Assembly: GCF_003086295.3 (NCBI RefSeq)
Contig: NC_092048.1
Span: forward strand, 65,266,841-65,330,840
Length of the DNA: 64,000 bases
Direction of reading: 5' to 3'
Source of the DNA: Arachis hypogaea
Lineage: Eukaryota; Streptophyta; Magnoliopsida; Fabales; Fabaceae
Below, piece after piece: positions 1 through 10,915 of the stretch (position 1 is the first letter of the stretch; each line of letters begins with the position of its first letter). The notes below the pieces were generated by a model. It saw nothing but the letters and a program-made list of their open reading frames with translations. It did no database searches and was not told the origin of the DNA. The position numbers and the translations under genes were made by a program.

Positions 1-575
1 ACGCACAAGCACATGGTTAGGGACAGCTTGGTTTAGCCGCTTAGACCAGGATTTTATTCCTTTAGACCTCCTATCCACTGATGCTCAAAGCCTTGGATCC
101 TTTTTATTTGCCCTTGCTTTTGGTTTTAAGGGTTATTGGCTTTTTCTGCTTGCTTTTTCTTTTCTTTCTATTTTTTCGCCTAAATTTTTTTTTCTATTTT
201 TTTTTCTGCTGCTTTTCTTGCTTCAAGAATCATTTTATGATTTTCAGATTATCAAATAACATGTCTCCTAGTCATCATTCTTTCAAGAGCCAACATTTTA
301 ACATTCTTAAACAACACTTCAAAGATATATGCACTGTTCAAGCATACATTCAGAAAACAGGAACATTGTCACCACATCAATATAATTAAGTTAAGTTCAA
401 ATAAATTCGAACTCATGTACTTCTTGTTCTTTTGAATTAAACAGTTTTATTTAAGAGGTGATGGATTCATAGACATTCAAACTTTAAGACAAAGTTACTC
501 TACAATGATCATGTAATGAAGACAAACACAGATAAGTACATAAATAGAAAAAAAAAAGAAAAAAACAAGAATGAG

Positions 576-821
576 TCACCTTAGATGTCTTGAGCTCTTT
601 ATGTCTTCCTGCTTGGTGCTCTCCTTCATTCTTTTAGATCTTCTCTGATCATAAGATGATGGATGCTCTGATTCCACTTAGTTGCTTCCAATAATTGTTG
701 AGAATGTATCCCTGAGTATCTCAGGATCCTTGATTTGAGTCAATGTTCTCCATGAGCTATAACCCTGATGGAAGCTTTTGTCTCCTTCCTCTTTCTAGAG
801 GTTTCTTGGCTTAGGTGCCAT
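576..821 (-). pseudogene. short third-ORF-position reading frame (degenerate, about 81 codons)
   Basis: The frame starts with ATG at 821 and begins M-A-P-K, as the third ORF of elements 1 and 2 does, and ends at a TGA at 576-578. It carries two in-frame stops (after codon 8 and near codon 49). It is far shorter than the roughly 360-residue third ORF of the sister elements and I see no similarity to them beyond the first residues. The predicted product is charged (Lys, Glu, Ser rich) with no membrane segment. It occupies the place between the palindrome array and the 3' noncoding region where the third gene should be. It may be a deletion remnant or a different small gene of a subfamily; I do not recognise it. 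Confidence 0.4.
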
Positions 822-1139
822 CAATGGTTATGGAAAAAACAAAAAGCTATGTTTACCACAAACTTAGAATGTTGCTGCCTCCAAAGAAGAAAGATGAAGA
901 TAGAAGAAATATGAGGAGATGGATGGAGTGTATTGCCATATGGTATTGTGGAGAAATGTTGAATTTTTGAATATGGTTATGATGTGAGTGTAATGGAAAA
1001 CAAAGATTCATGAATGGAAAGAGAGATGATGAGTATGGGATCCTTGGTCCACAGATCTGAGATGATCCTGTGGGTCCACAGATCCTGAGGTGTCAGGCAT
1101 TTACATCCTGCACCAATTTAGGCATGTAAAATGCCCTTG

Positions 1140-1310
1140 CACACAACTCTGGGCGTTCAGCGCCAGGTTGGTGCCCTTTTTAGGCGTTCAACGCCCCTTT
1201 GCTGCCATTTCTGCATTGAACGCCAGAACCATGCTTGTTCTGGGCGTTCAGCGCCAGAACTATGCTCTGTTCTGGCGTTTGAACGCCAGACAGATGCTCC
1301 TCCAGGGTGT
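1140..1310. repeat. GGCGTT(C/G)AACGCC palindrome array
   Basis: Several near-copies of a self-complementary unit (gcgttcagcgcc, gcgttcaacgcc, gcattgaacgcc, gcgtttgaacgcc) spaced 20-35 bases apart. The same kind of array lies between pol and the third ORF of elements 1, 2 and 3. Confidence 0.85.
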
Positions 1311-1424
1311 GATTTTTCTTCTGCTGTTTTTGATTCCATTTTCGATTTTTATATTTATTTGTGACTCCACATGATCATGAACCTAAGAACACATGAAAAA
1401 CAATAAATAAGAATTAGATAAACA

Positions 1425-1450
1425 TTGGGTTGCCTCCCAACAAGCGCTTC
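1425..1450 (-). other. conserved post-pol motif (GGGAGGCAACCCA type)
   Basis: Minus-strand AAGCGCTTGTTGGGAGGCAA followed by CCCA. The same motif lies 20-60 bases after the pol stop in elements 1, 2 and 3. The GGG and CCC arms can pair. Confidence 0.7.
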
Positions 1451-1746
1451 TTTAATGTCAATAGGGCATCTTAGGCTAGTTTCACTGGCCTTTTTTTTGT
1501 TTTTGATAGGTTTTATGCACTTTCTTGAGCTATAAATAAGGAATTAGGTTGGGAATTCATGCATACCTAGAATCATTAAATTATGATTAATTTGATGCAA
1601 TTTTATGAGAATTAAGCTATAATTACTTGTGTGCTAAGAATGATTAGAATTCTCATTAGCAAGGCTTTGATGCATGTATTGGTTGATGATAGGTGAAGGA
1701 AGGCATCGAGGAAGGTTGAAGAAGGAGCATGGAAAGGATGAAAAGA

Positions 1747-2525
1747 AAGCAACGTTGGTGGCCAAGTTGGACCACCAACGTTGCCTCAAACGTTGGAAGA
1801 GAAACAGAGCACTTCTCTGTAAACAAGGATGATGCTCACGTTGGAGGTGGCTTTGGGGGTCCAACGTTAACCCCAACGTTGTGAGAAAATGATCAATTAT
1901 GGGGCTGAAAGATTTTTGAGTGACACGTACGCGTTTAGAATGAGTACACGTGAAAAAGCAAAATTTGATATTCGCGCGCAAGCGTGCATCACGCACACGC
2001 GTGGAATAGCAAAAATTGACCATCCACGCATACGCGTGTATCACGCGTACGCGTCAAAATTGAAAGTTAGAGATCCAACGTTACCTCAAATGTTAGCCTC
2101 AAACGTCCGCGATGCTCAGCCCAGAATTCAGATTTGAAAATTTTGAATCGACGCGTATGCGTCAGTGACGCGTATGCGTGGATGGAAAAAAGGCGATGCA
2201 TGCTTAACGGTACAACACATGTACGTGTGAAAACGCCAATGTTGGAGGGAACATTGGAGGTCCAAAGCTGAAGCCAACGTCCCCTGCCTTGTTTTAAAAC
2301 TGCAAAATGAAAATCTTGCATCCACGCGCACGCATGAAGCACGCGTACGCGTGGATGAGCATTTTTGACCCTTTTGCGCGAAAGCGCAAGGTACGTATAC
2401 ACGTGGGTTAGCTGACGTTGGCCTTCCAATGTTGAGTCAAACACCAATGACAGTAAGCTTTCTGGTTTTGCTGGTTTTGTTTTAAATGGCGTTTGAGTCA
2501 ACGTTGGCCCTCAAACGTTGACTCA
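1747..2525. repeat. palindrome arrays AACGTTGG and ACGCGTACGCGT in LTR L2
   Basis: Many inverted units: for example CAACGTTGGTGG and CCACCAACGTTG form perfect 12-base arms at about 1751-1784, and ACGCGTACGCGT-like units occur at about 1925-2060, 2150-2180 and 2325-2360. Spurious open frames on both strands arise from these units. Confidence 0.8.
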
Positions 2526-2660
2526 ATCATGAAGCATCAGGATTCAAATTTTACACAGATCTCTTCTTAACACCAAGGGCAACCAATTGGAGCCATTTTC
2601 AACCCAATTCCATCAAGGCCAAAAGCCCAATTCAGAGCTTGAAGATCCATGGAAGAAAGT

Positions 2661-2670
2661 GTATAAATAG
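2661..2670 (+). promoter_or_regulatory. TATA box of LTR L2 copy 1
   Basis: GTATAAATAG about 130 bases after the palindrome arrays and about 1 kb before the LTR end, a usual place for the U3/R boundary in a long LTR. Confidence 0.55.
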
Positions 2671-3670
2671 CTTAGAATTTAAGTTAGAAGGGGGAATTTT
2701 TATTTTTTTTCACTTTTACTCTGCTAGTTACTTTTACATACTTGGTATTTTTCATTCTCTGTTTGTTAATTTCAGAATGTATCTTTCAATTCCAATTTCC
2801 ATTTTGAGAGCAATGAACAACTAAACCCCTTTTCATTGGGTTAGGGAGCTCTATTGTAATTCAATGGATCAATAGTACTTTTCATCTTCTTCTTCTTTCT
2901 TTTCTCTTGATTTTTGTTAGAAAGCTTTCGGTCTTAATTAAATTGGATTGTTGTCTTGAGAGAGAAGCTATCCATAATTGGAATTCTTTGGAGCCTTGAG
3001 AGAGGAATGAAGAATTCATGGTAGAATTACTTTCTCACATTGGATTAGATTGGGGTTTGGATGGATATAGTGACATGTAATCCTACCAACACTTTGATCT
3101 ATGAATTTGTGTGGTATAGTCAGTGACCGAACTTCAACTCTTCCCATGAGCAATTAATTCAAGATATAGGGCAATTGTTCATGCTTAGAGAGATTGGTGA
3201 GCCAAGACATTGGGATCCAATCATCTAAGATTGCCAAGCAATGTCAATGAATGCATTGATTGAGGAAGAGGTGAAAATGATTTGATCCAGAGAATTCAAT
3301 ATCTCCTAAAACCCAATGAATTCCCCATCTATGATCTACCCATTTAATTTTACTTTCTGCATCTTTAATTTCATGCTTAATTCCCCGATCCCATTTAATT
3401 TCCAGTAATTTAAGATTCTGTCACTTTAATTCCCTGCAATTTAATTTTCTGTTCCTTTAATTTCTTGCAATTTAAGTTTCCCGCCATTTTACATTCTACA
3501 ATCCCAATTTTAATTCTGATTTCGCTCAACTAGCATAATTCTTCAGTTATAATTTCTCGATCTACCAATCCATATGGGATTCGACCTCACTCTATAGTGA
3601 GTTTTTACTTGACGACAATACATGCACTTGCTGGAAGGAAATTTATTGAGAGGCAAATTCCCGCGTATCA

Positions 3671-4344
3671 TTACTCCATATTGTGGAGCAGCTTTTCCAT
3701 TTGTCTATTGTAAATGTGGCTGCCACCATCACTAATAAGGCCTTTAGGCACCCCATATCTGGTGAAGATGTGTCTCTTAAGAAACTGAAGCACGATTGGT
3801 GCATCACATGTGATTGTTGCTATGGCCTCTACCCATTTAGAGACATATTCCACCGCTACCAATATGTATTTGAAGGAGTATGATGGGGGAAATAGTCCCA
3901 TGAAGTCTATGCCCTAGAGATCAAACAAATTCATTGCATTGGTGCACAAATTCATTGCATTAGTCCATGTATTTGAGGTATTTCGTTCCTCTTTGTTAGT
4001 CCTCCATCTCTCTAGCATTCATTACATTGGTGCACAAATTCTCTAGCATCTCTGAATATGGTTGGCCAATAAAATCCACTTTGAAGCACTTTAGCAGATG
4101 TTCTTTTTAGTCCAAAGTGTCCACCATAAGCTGAACCATGACAGTACCACAATATGCTTCTCATTTCATTCTTAGGAACATACCTTCTTATCATTCCATC
4201 TGGACAACTTTTGAACAAGAAGGGCTCATCCCATAGGAATTTCTTGGCTTCATTGAGCAGCTTCTTCACTTGCTACCTGGTGAACTCTTGGGGAATCCTT
4301 CTTCCAACCTTGAAGTTTGCAATATCAGCAAACCAAGGTGATAA
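3671..4344 (-). pseudogene. element A integrase, N-terminal part (broken)
   Basis: Minus-strand fragments give the zinc-binding region (H-C-H-G-S ... H then C-N-E-C, about 4015-4150), the core start (G-I-D-F-M-G near 3905) and the second catalytic Asp in I-S-D-G-G (about 3722). Known role of the family: joining cDNA to the host chromosome. The frame is broken by TAG in place of Gln after the CNEC motif, TAG in place of Trp before GIDFMG, and a 21-bp tandem duplication (3926-3967). The gene ends inside the core at 3671, where LTR L2 abuts, so the catalytic Glu is lost. Confidence 0.85.
3926..3967. repeat. 21-bp tandem duplication in the integrase remnant
   Basis: Two adjacent near-identical units beginning caaattcattgcatt; a related piece recurs near 4020-4043. 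Twenty-one bases is seven codons, so the frame is kept. Confidence 0.65.
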
Positions 4345-5866
4345 GAAGGGTTAGATGATGCAGACAAGTGTCAAAAGAGTTACCAAAGACAGAAAAATCA
4401 TCCATAAAGATCTCTAAGAATTTTTCTATCATGTCAGAGAATATGGAGAGCATACACCTTTGAAAGGTTGCTGGAGCATTGCATAGCCCAAAGGGCATCC
4501 TCCTGTAGGCAAAAACCCTAAACGGACAAGTGAATGAGGTCTTTTCTTGATCCTTGGGATCCACCACTATCTGATTATATCCAGAGTAGCCGTCCAGGAA
4601 ACAATAGTAAGCATGACCAGCCAATTTTTCTAACATCTGATCACTAAAAGAGAGAGGGAAGTGATCCTTCCTGGTGGCATCATTCAGCCTTCTATAGTCA
4701 ATGCACATCCTCCACCCCGTCATTGTCCTTGTAGGGATTAATTCATTCTTCTCATTGTAAATGACAGTCAAGCCTCCCTTCTTTGGCACCATTTGGACTG
4801 GGCTCACCCAAGAGCTATCAGAAATTGGGTATATGATTCCAGCATTCCATAACTTCATCACCTCCTTCTGAACCACTTCCTTCATGGTTGGGTTAAGCCT
4901 CCTTTGATGTTTTACCACTGGTTTTAAGTCTTCTTCTAGCAAGATCTTGTGCATAGAAATTGCAGGGCTTAAACCCTTGATGTCATGAATTGTCCACCCT
5001 AAAGCTGTCCTGTGAGTTCTCAGCACTTCAATCAGCTTTTCTTCATCCTGCATGCTTAAGGAGGAATTGATGATTACTGGAAAGGTGTCTTCTCCTCCAA
5101 GGAATGCATATTTGAGATGGCGAGGAAGGAGATTCAATTCTTGCTTTGGTGCCTCCTCTGTCTTATCTTCAGAAGAGATTTCAGTGACTTGTTCATCCAT
5201 GACAGCTTCTATTTCTTCTTCTTGTTCCTCCTGGCCGCTTGTTCCAAGCGCTTCTTCCACCAAGTCTTCTACCATTTCCACTCTCATGTGCTTTTCTTTC
5301 TCAGGGGGATATTACATTGCTTTAAGGACATTGATGATCATTTGCTCATCATGCACCCTGAGGATCATTTCACCTTTTTCCACATCAATGATAGCCCTTG
5401 CTGTGGCTAAGAAAGGTCGTCCCAAGATAATTGAGTTGTGCCTTTCTTCTTCCATGTCTAAGATGACAAAGTCGGCAGGGAAGATGAATTCCCCAACCTT
5501 TACCAATAAGTTCTCTACAACTCTATTAGGTATCTTGAGTGATCTATCTACCATTTGAAATGACATTCTGGTGGGTTTAACTTCCTCTATTACAAGCTTT
5601 TTCATCATTGAGAGAGGCATCAAATTGATGCTGGCACCTAAGTCAGAGAGAGCCCTTTCCAAAGTCATGTTACCTATGGTGCATGATATGATGAAGCTCC
5701 CTGAGTCTTTGAGTTTTGGTGGAATGCCTCTTTGAATTACTGCACTGCACTCTTGAGTCAAGATCACAGTGTCCTTTTCATTCCAGCTTCTTTTCTTATT
5801 GATGAGTTCCTTAAGGAATTTTGCATACAATGGCATTTGCTCCAAAGCTTCAGCAAGTGGGGGGGT
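4345..5866 (-). pseudogene. element A protease and reverse transcriptase (RNase H deleted)
   Basis: Reading on the minus strand from 5845: retropepsin motif D-L-G-A-S (about 5630-5650) with the G-R-P-F-L-A flap-side motif, a stop (TAA for Gln, about 5310), then the RT with Y-R-R-L-N, L-D-G-Y-S-G-Y and catalytic F-M-D-D (about 4395). Just after F-D-T-C-L-H-H-L the sequence jumps at about 4345 to P-W-F-A-D-I-A-N-F, which in sister elements lies between RNase H and integrase. So the thumb of RT and all of RNase H are missing (about 0.9 kb by comparison with element 1). A run of seven C residues on the minus strand (5859-5865), where sisters would need six, shifts the frame between gag and protease. 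Confidence 0.85.
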
Positions 5867-6249
5867 TAATTTCCAGCTTCTTGAAAACCTCTAAGAACTT
5901 AGGAAATTGCTGGTCCTTGACCTCCTTTTTCAACCTCTGAGAGTATGGTAGGGGTGGAATATATCGCTCCACCTCCCTTTTTTTCTCTTGTAATTGCTCT
6001 TCCATGACTTTCTTCCCCTTCTTTGAAGTTTGTGATTCCTCCTCCTTCTTAGAACTTTCCTGATAATTCTTGTCCTCTTCTGCTTGTTTCTTGTCAGCAT
6101 CTTTGTCATTCCCCACACTCTTTCCACTCCTTAGTTGCACAGCTTTACATTCCTCCATTGGATTAGGGACGTGTATCACTTGGAAAAACATTAGTTGGCC
6201 GTTCAGCTTGTCTGGCTAGTTTCCCTACTTGTCTTTCAAGATTCCTCAT
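5867..6249 (-). pseudogene. element A gag, C-terminal part
   Basis: The fragment holds the conserved M-E-E-C-K-A-V-Q-L-R-S-G-K segment that in elements 1-3 links gag to protease, followed by a Lys/Glu-rich linker and the start of the protease leader. A frameshift near 6170 separates it from N-V-F-P-S-D-T upstream. It was joined to the piece at 7699 before the solo LTR inserted: after removing the LTR and one CTCAT copy the reading continues. Confidence 0.8.
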
Positions 6250-7698
6250 TGATAAACCATTATTTTATGGTTTATCTTGTGCTCAATTGAGTGGTTTTTA
6301 TCTACTCTTTACCCACTTATTCATACTATTTGCATGGTTTTACATTTGCCTTCCTAATTATGTGCTTTAATTGAAAACATGTTTCTTTGGACTTATCTTT
6401 GCTAATATTAATCCTCTCTTATTACCATTAGATGCCTTGATATGTGTGTTAAGTGCTTTCAGAGATTACAGGACAGGAATGGCTCAGAGGATGGAAAGGA
6501 AGCATGCAAAAGTGGAAGGAATACAAGAAGTTGGAGAAATTGCTAAGCTCTCCAACCTGACCTCTTCGCACTCAAATAGCTATAACTTTAGCTACAGAGG
6601 TCCAAATGACGCGGTTCCAGTTGCGTTGGAAAGCTAACATCTGGGAGCTTCGATTTGATATATAATATGCCATAGTTTCCCTGACACTAGGCGATGCGAC
6701 CGCGTGCTCTATGCGGCCGCGTCGTAGTGATAGAAATTCAGCATGTTTGAATTCGCAACCAGCGAATTCTGGGTTGTTTTTGACCCAGTTCTCGGCCCAA
6801 AAAACACATATTAGAGGCTATAAAGTGGAGGAATGCATCCATTCATAGAGGAAGCTTTCATATTCATAATTTTAGGAGTAGATGTAGTTTCTAGAGAGAG
6901 AGGTTCTCTCCTCTCTCGTAGGACTAGGATTTAGGACTTCTCTTAGTTTTAGGAGTGACTCTCAATCCAGGTTTAATGTTCTTTTATTTATTTTTCTAAT
7001 TTAATTTATGAACATCCATGTCAGATTTAAGTTCTTTTCTTAATGCAATTTGAGGTATTTCAGTTTAATATTGCTTTCTTTTATTTACATGATTATTGCT
7101 TCCCATCTGAAGGCATTCTTATTCCAGTAGATTTACTTTTCCCCTTTTGGTTTTGGTTAAGAAATCAGTAACTCAGGAGTTATCCAATTCAATAGCATAA
7201 TTGATAATTGATATCTTGCCAATTGAGTTGAACTTCAATAATCCCAGTCTTTTCTTAGGAAATAAATAGGATTCGAAGATCAAACCAATTTATCCCTTGA
7301 CTTTCCTTTGCTTTAGTAAAGGTCAACTAAGTGGAATTAAGATTCAACTTTCATTATTATTGATAAGGATAACTAAGTCTGGACTTCCAATTTCTCATAC
7401 CTTGCCAAAAGTTTATTTTATAGTTATTATTATGTTATTTTACTTGTCATTCAACTAACTTTTTACCTTAATCCAAAACCCCAATTTACAAGACTCATAA
7501 CCAATAATAAGAACACCTCCCTGCAATTCCTTGAGAAGACGACCCGAGGTTTAAATACTCAGTTATCAATTTCAAAGGGGTTTGTTACTTGTGACATCTA
7601 AAACGTTTGTATGAAAGGACTTTTGAAGGTTTAGAAACTATACTTGCAACGGGGATTTATCCACAAATTTCTAGACCACACAAAAGTTCCTCTCATCA
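6250..7698 (+). mobile_element. solo LTR, TGATAAACC family, copy a
   Basis: Starts TGATAAACCA, ends CTCATCA, 1449 bp, flanked by perfect duplications CTCAT (6245-6249, 7699-7703). Nothing of an internal region remains, so it is a solo LTR left by recombination between two LTRs. A near-equal copy is at 39416-40873 and a longer relative with internal sequence at 49382-50850. It carries a TATA box (6818-6825) and a short CG-rich palindrome region (about 6693-6725, gcgaccgcgtg..tgcggccgcg). Confidence 0.93.
6818..6825 (+). promoter_or_regulatory. TATA box of solo LTR a
   Basis: CTATAAAG in ggctataaagtggagg, conserved at 39983-39990 in solo LTR b, about 95 bases after the palindrome region. Confidence 0.65.
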
Positions 7699-8779
7699 CT
7701 CATCGTGGCCTTTTGGATTTTGAATGCCAGGGCTTGATCTTTCCTTACGATTTCCTAATCTTGTCTTGCCATCTCTTGGTTTTTCATAAGTTTCTCTATT
7801 ATTATCTTTAGACTAGAGATTCTCTGAGAGTCTGGATTTGGTTGTGATTGTGTGAAATGGGATGGTTGTTGCTGAAAGTTGTTTGAATTAGTTGCAGGGG
7901 TATTTTGTGGGTAGAATGTGGATGTGGAGAAGTTATTTTTGTGGTTTTGTGAGTTGTTATGGGGTTGGTGGTATGTGGTTTGTGGGTTTTTGAATTGGTT
8001 AGTGTTGTTGGATGAGTGATTTTGGTTGTTTGTGTTCATTAGTTGTACTGAACCTCCTGCAGAGTAATCCAGGGCCTCTTGAGCTTTTAAAGTCAAACCC
8101 TCATAGAAATTCTGAAGTCTATCCCATTCACTAAACATTTCAGGTGGACATTTCCTAATCAAGGCTTTGTATCTCTCCCATGCCTCATATAGTGATTCTC
8201 CATCCATTTGAGTGAAGGTTTGCACTTCTGTCTTTAATCTGATGATTCTCTGAGGTGGGTAGAACTTTACTAGGAATTTGCTCAACAAATATCCCAGCTA
8301 CTGATGCTTTCTTTGGGAAATGTCTCCAGCCATTGAGATGCCTTATCCCTCAAAGAGAATGGAAATAGCAGCAACTTATAGATATCCGGATGCACACCAT
8401 TTGTATTGACTGTTTCACATATCCTTAGGAAGAAAGATAAGAGCTGATTCGGGTCTTCAAGAGGACCCCCTCCATAAGAACAATTATTTTGCACCAAAGT
8501 GATAAGTTGAGGCTTCAACTCAAAGTTATTGGCATGAACATTTGGAGTGAGTATACTGCTCCCATAGTTTCTTGGATTGGGGAAGGTGTAAGAGGCTAGA
8601 ACTCTCCTTGGAGGTTGGCCATTGTTGTTGACCACTTCCTCTGGTGGATTAGGGAGGTTACCCTCCATCTCTTGATCTTCCTCTTCTGATTTTCTTCTCC
8701 AATCACTCCCTTCCCTCTTGCTTCTCTTCTCAGTTTCAATAAGGTTCTCTCTTGTTCAAAATTAAAAGAGGTAGATGCA
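7699..8779 (-). pseudogene. element A gag, main part
   Basis: Minus-strand reading from about 8774: a leader with E-Q-E-R-T-L-L-K-L-R-R, a frameshift near 8700, then M-E-G-N-L-P at 8668 and the Ty3-type gag core (S-Q-W-L..F-L-V-K-F-Y-P-P, then L-Y-E-A-W-E-R-Y-K-A-L-I-R-K-C-P and L-D-Y-S-A-G-G, about 8030-8340; one break at 8282). The core is the capsid-forming region of plant retrotransposons. After Y-S-A-G-G comes an Asn/Gln/His-rich stretch and a short helical end. I see no CCHC zinc knuckle. The first few codons lie at 41180-41203 beyond element 4. Confidence 0.85.
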
Positions 8780-9764
8780 TGATGACCGGAATTCACTCCA
8801 CATATAAAAATGATGAATCCGTTCTTTTGGCAAGCGCACTAAAATTATCATCAAGTAATAACCCACAGTGGAGTGGGATCGTATCCACAGAGATTGATAG
8901 AATTGAGAAATTTTAATCAATTGGTGAATTAGTTAAGCTAAGCAATATAGAGTATGATTGTAGAATTGTAAATTAACAGGAAAGTAAAGAGCTCAAAAGT
9001 AGAAAGAAACAGTAAAGTGCAGAAAAGAAAATGGCAATAATATAAAGTACAGAAACATAAATGACTTAATTGTAAATGGGAACCGGGATTGACAGAATGT
9101 AAAGAAATCTATAAAGAATATGGAAGATAAGAATAGGGGAATTTATTGAGATCAGGAGATGCTGTTCTCTTTGGATTAAATCCAGCTCATCTCATCTTCA
9201 ATCATGCAACTCATTGACCTCTTGGCAATCATGATTGATTGAGCCCCAATCCCTTGGTGACTCAATCTCTCAAATCTTGATAATCAGCCAATTCCTTGGT
9301 CTAATTGCTCATGAAGAGAGATATGCTTGGTCCCTGATTATACCACACATCCTTGTAGATCCAGAATAGAGGGTGGATTATATGTCACCATATCCAATCA
9401 CCAAAACCCAGATCTACTCAAATGTGAAAAGGGATTTCAAGGATGGTTTCATGTTTCCTTTTCCACGGTTCCCATGAAACCCATTTTGCATTCAACCTCT
9501 TTTCCAGGATGATTGAACACTAGCATTAAAATAAAATTCCTTCTAGCAAATCAAAGAGAAAATGAAGAGAAGAAAAAATTCACTATCATTAATCCATCAA
9601 GTACAACAGAGCTCCCTCTCTCAATGAGAGAGAATTTAGCTACTCACAGCTCAGAGAAAAAGTACAAGGGATGGAAGAAGATAATCTGAAAAGTAAATCT
9701 AACTTTACTCTTAGCAAAACTCTACTCAACAACCCAACTAACTCCCCTTCTTAGTACTTTCATG

Positions 9765-9778
9765 GGTTATTTATACTA
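9765..9778 (-). promoter_or_regulatory. TATA box of element 4 LTR
   Basis: Minus-strand AGTATAAATAAC about 100 bases after the end of the palindrome array, in transcription direction. Confidence 0.5.
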
Positions 9779-9875
9779 TTCCAAGCACTAGAATAAAGAA
9801 AATACAAAAGAGAAAAGAGAAAAGAAAAATACAATTTAGAGGGAAAGAAAAACTCAATAAACGTGACCTTCCAGG

Positions 9876-10740
9876 CTGGCGTGGGACAGGCGTTTGAGTG
9901 GCGTGCCATGCCCAGCCCCCAATTTGGCTTGGCGTGCCACTCCCAGCTCTTCAAGTAGCACGCCTCATGTGTTGGTATCCCTGGCCTGCCACGCCTTCGA
10001 GTCAAGTGGCACGCCTAGGGTCTTCTTAAGCTTGGTGTTGGCCTGGCGTGCCACGCCTTCGAATCCAAGTGGCACACCCAAGCCGTTTCCTTCTTCTTCA
10101 CTTCTCTGGAAAGTTGAACTAGCATGGCATGCCATATGTGCTTGGTTCTTCTTTATGGTCAATTGAATTAGCATGGCACGCCCAGGGTCTGGCGTGCCAC
10201 GACCCTTATATGTGCTTCACTCTCTTTTCTGAATGATAGAACTGGCGTGCCACGCCCAGTGTGTAGCGTGCCACGCCCAGCATTCTTCCTTGGTCCTGTA
10301 GCTGGCGTGCCACGCCTGGGTCTTCAAGTGGCATGCCCAAGTGATGATTTGAAGCTGGCGTGCCACGCCTTCAATACCAAGTGGCACGCCTAAGTGATTG
10401 TCCCCTCTGGATTGATGAACTGGCGTGCCACGCCCAATGGTCCAAGTGGCACACCCATAGTGTGTACTTCAGCATTGCTCACTAGAAAACTATATTGCCG
10501 TGCCACACCCAGCTTCTGGCGTGCCACGCCCATGTAAAAGATCCAATCATGCTTTTCGGGAAATCATTATTGGCGTGCCACGCCCAACTTCTGGCGTGCC
10601 ACGCCCATGTAAAAGCTTTGAGGATCCTTTCTGGAATTCAATACTGGCGTGCCACACCCAGCTCCTGGCATGCCACGCCCACACAATTTTATGGCGTTTG
10701 CTCCAAGTGGCATGCCAGTTTCACACGCCCAGCTTTGTTT
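9876..10740. repeat. GGCGTGCCACGCC palindrome array in element 4 LTR
   Basis: More than twenty units such as TGGCGTGCCACGCC alternate with half-matching AAGTGGCACGCCC units. The centre GTGCCAC differs from the FIDEL unit. The truncated LTR copy at 38863-39415 carries the same array in nearly the same order. Confidence 0.9.
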
Positions 10741-10915
10741 TGTTGTTTTCGTCCCTTTTTGTTGCTCTTTTCACCTGAAATTCAGCACAAACCCATTTCA
10801 AAGCAATGTACCATAATATTCATCATTAGTTCATGAATTACAATGATCAAATGAGATTATGCTCTTTTATGGTCCTTTTTAGTCAAGAAAAAAGGGTAAA
10901 TGATGCAAGTCATCG

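Larger units (their letters stand above)
1..1455 (-). mobile_element. FIDEL-like retrotransposon remnant, 3' internal part
   Basis: Positions 1-560 read, on the minus strand, like the noncoding region between the third gene and the 3' LTR of element 3 (compare 27380-28070), including the shared stretch around 'ggttagggacagcttg'. It is followed by a degenerate short reading frame (576-821), an AT-rich promoter-like stretch, a GGCGTT palindrome array (1140-1310) and the conserved CTGGGAGGCAACCCAG-type motif (1425-1450) that sits just after pol in this family. The order matches the family plan. The 3' LTR lies outside the window, and the pol end is lost at the junction with the LTR that follows. 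It may or may not be part of element A; the missing integrase end between 1455 and 3671 prevents a decision. Confidence 0.75.
1456..3670 (+). mobile_element. 2.2-kb LTR (family L2), copy 1
   Basis: The stretch aligns along its length with the solo LTR at 44397-46690: shared start (GGGCATCTTRG..AGTTTCACTG), a shared TATA/transcription region, and a shared end (TGGGATTCGACCTCACTCTA ... ATCA). It ends in TATCA, as LTRs end in CA. The start near 1456 is approximate (TGTCAATAGGG against TGATGCCAGGG). Unlike the other insertions, the flanks do not show a 5-base duplication: TTTAA is on the left and TTACT on the right, and the left flank is not the continuation of the integrase on the right. A deletion or recombination after insertion is likely. 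No internal coding region of this family is present. Confidence 0.8.
8780..10915 (-). repeat. element 4 LTR, complete copy (3' LTR)
   Basis: The boundary at 10915 is set by the adjoining polypurine-like tract and hairpin on the right (10916-10951). The terminal base is G where the other copy at 41179 has A (one change). The boundary at 8780 is set by the ATGCA duplication. The U5 side keeps the general Athila pattern of 'GGATMCGATCCCAC' followed by a TTACTTGATGA stretch. The U3 side carries the GGCGTGCCACGCC array. Confidence 0.85.

Noticed and set aside
1634..2501. Several open frames of 67-144 codons on both strands in LTR L2
   Set aside because: They come from the CG-rich palindrome array in AT-rich DNA and have no start or domain shared with the other L2 copy.
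8780..10915. LTR shared by two tandem elements (gag on its left, third ORF on its right)
   Set aside because: The ATGCA duplication at 8775 and 41180 and the in-frame gag continuation at 41203 show that it is the end of element 4 inserted into gag of element A.
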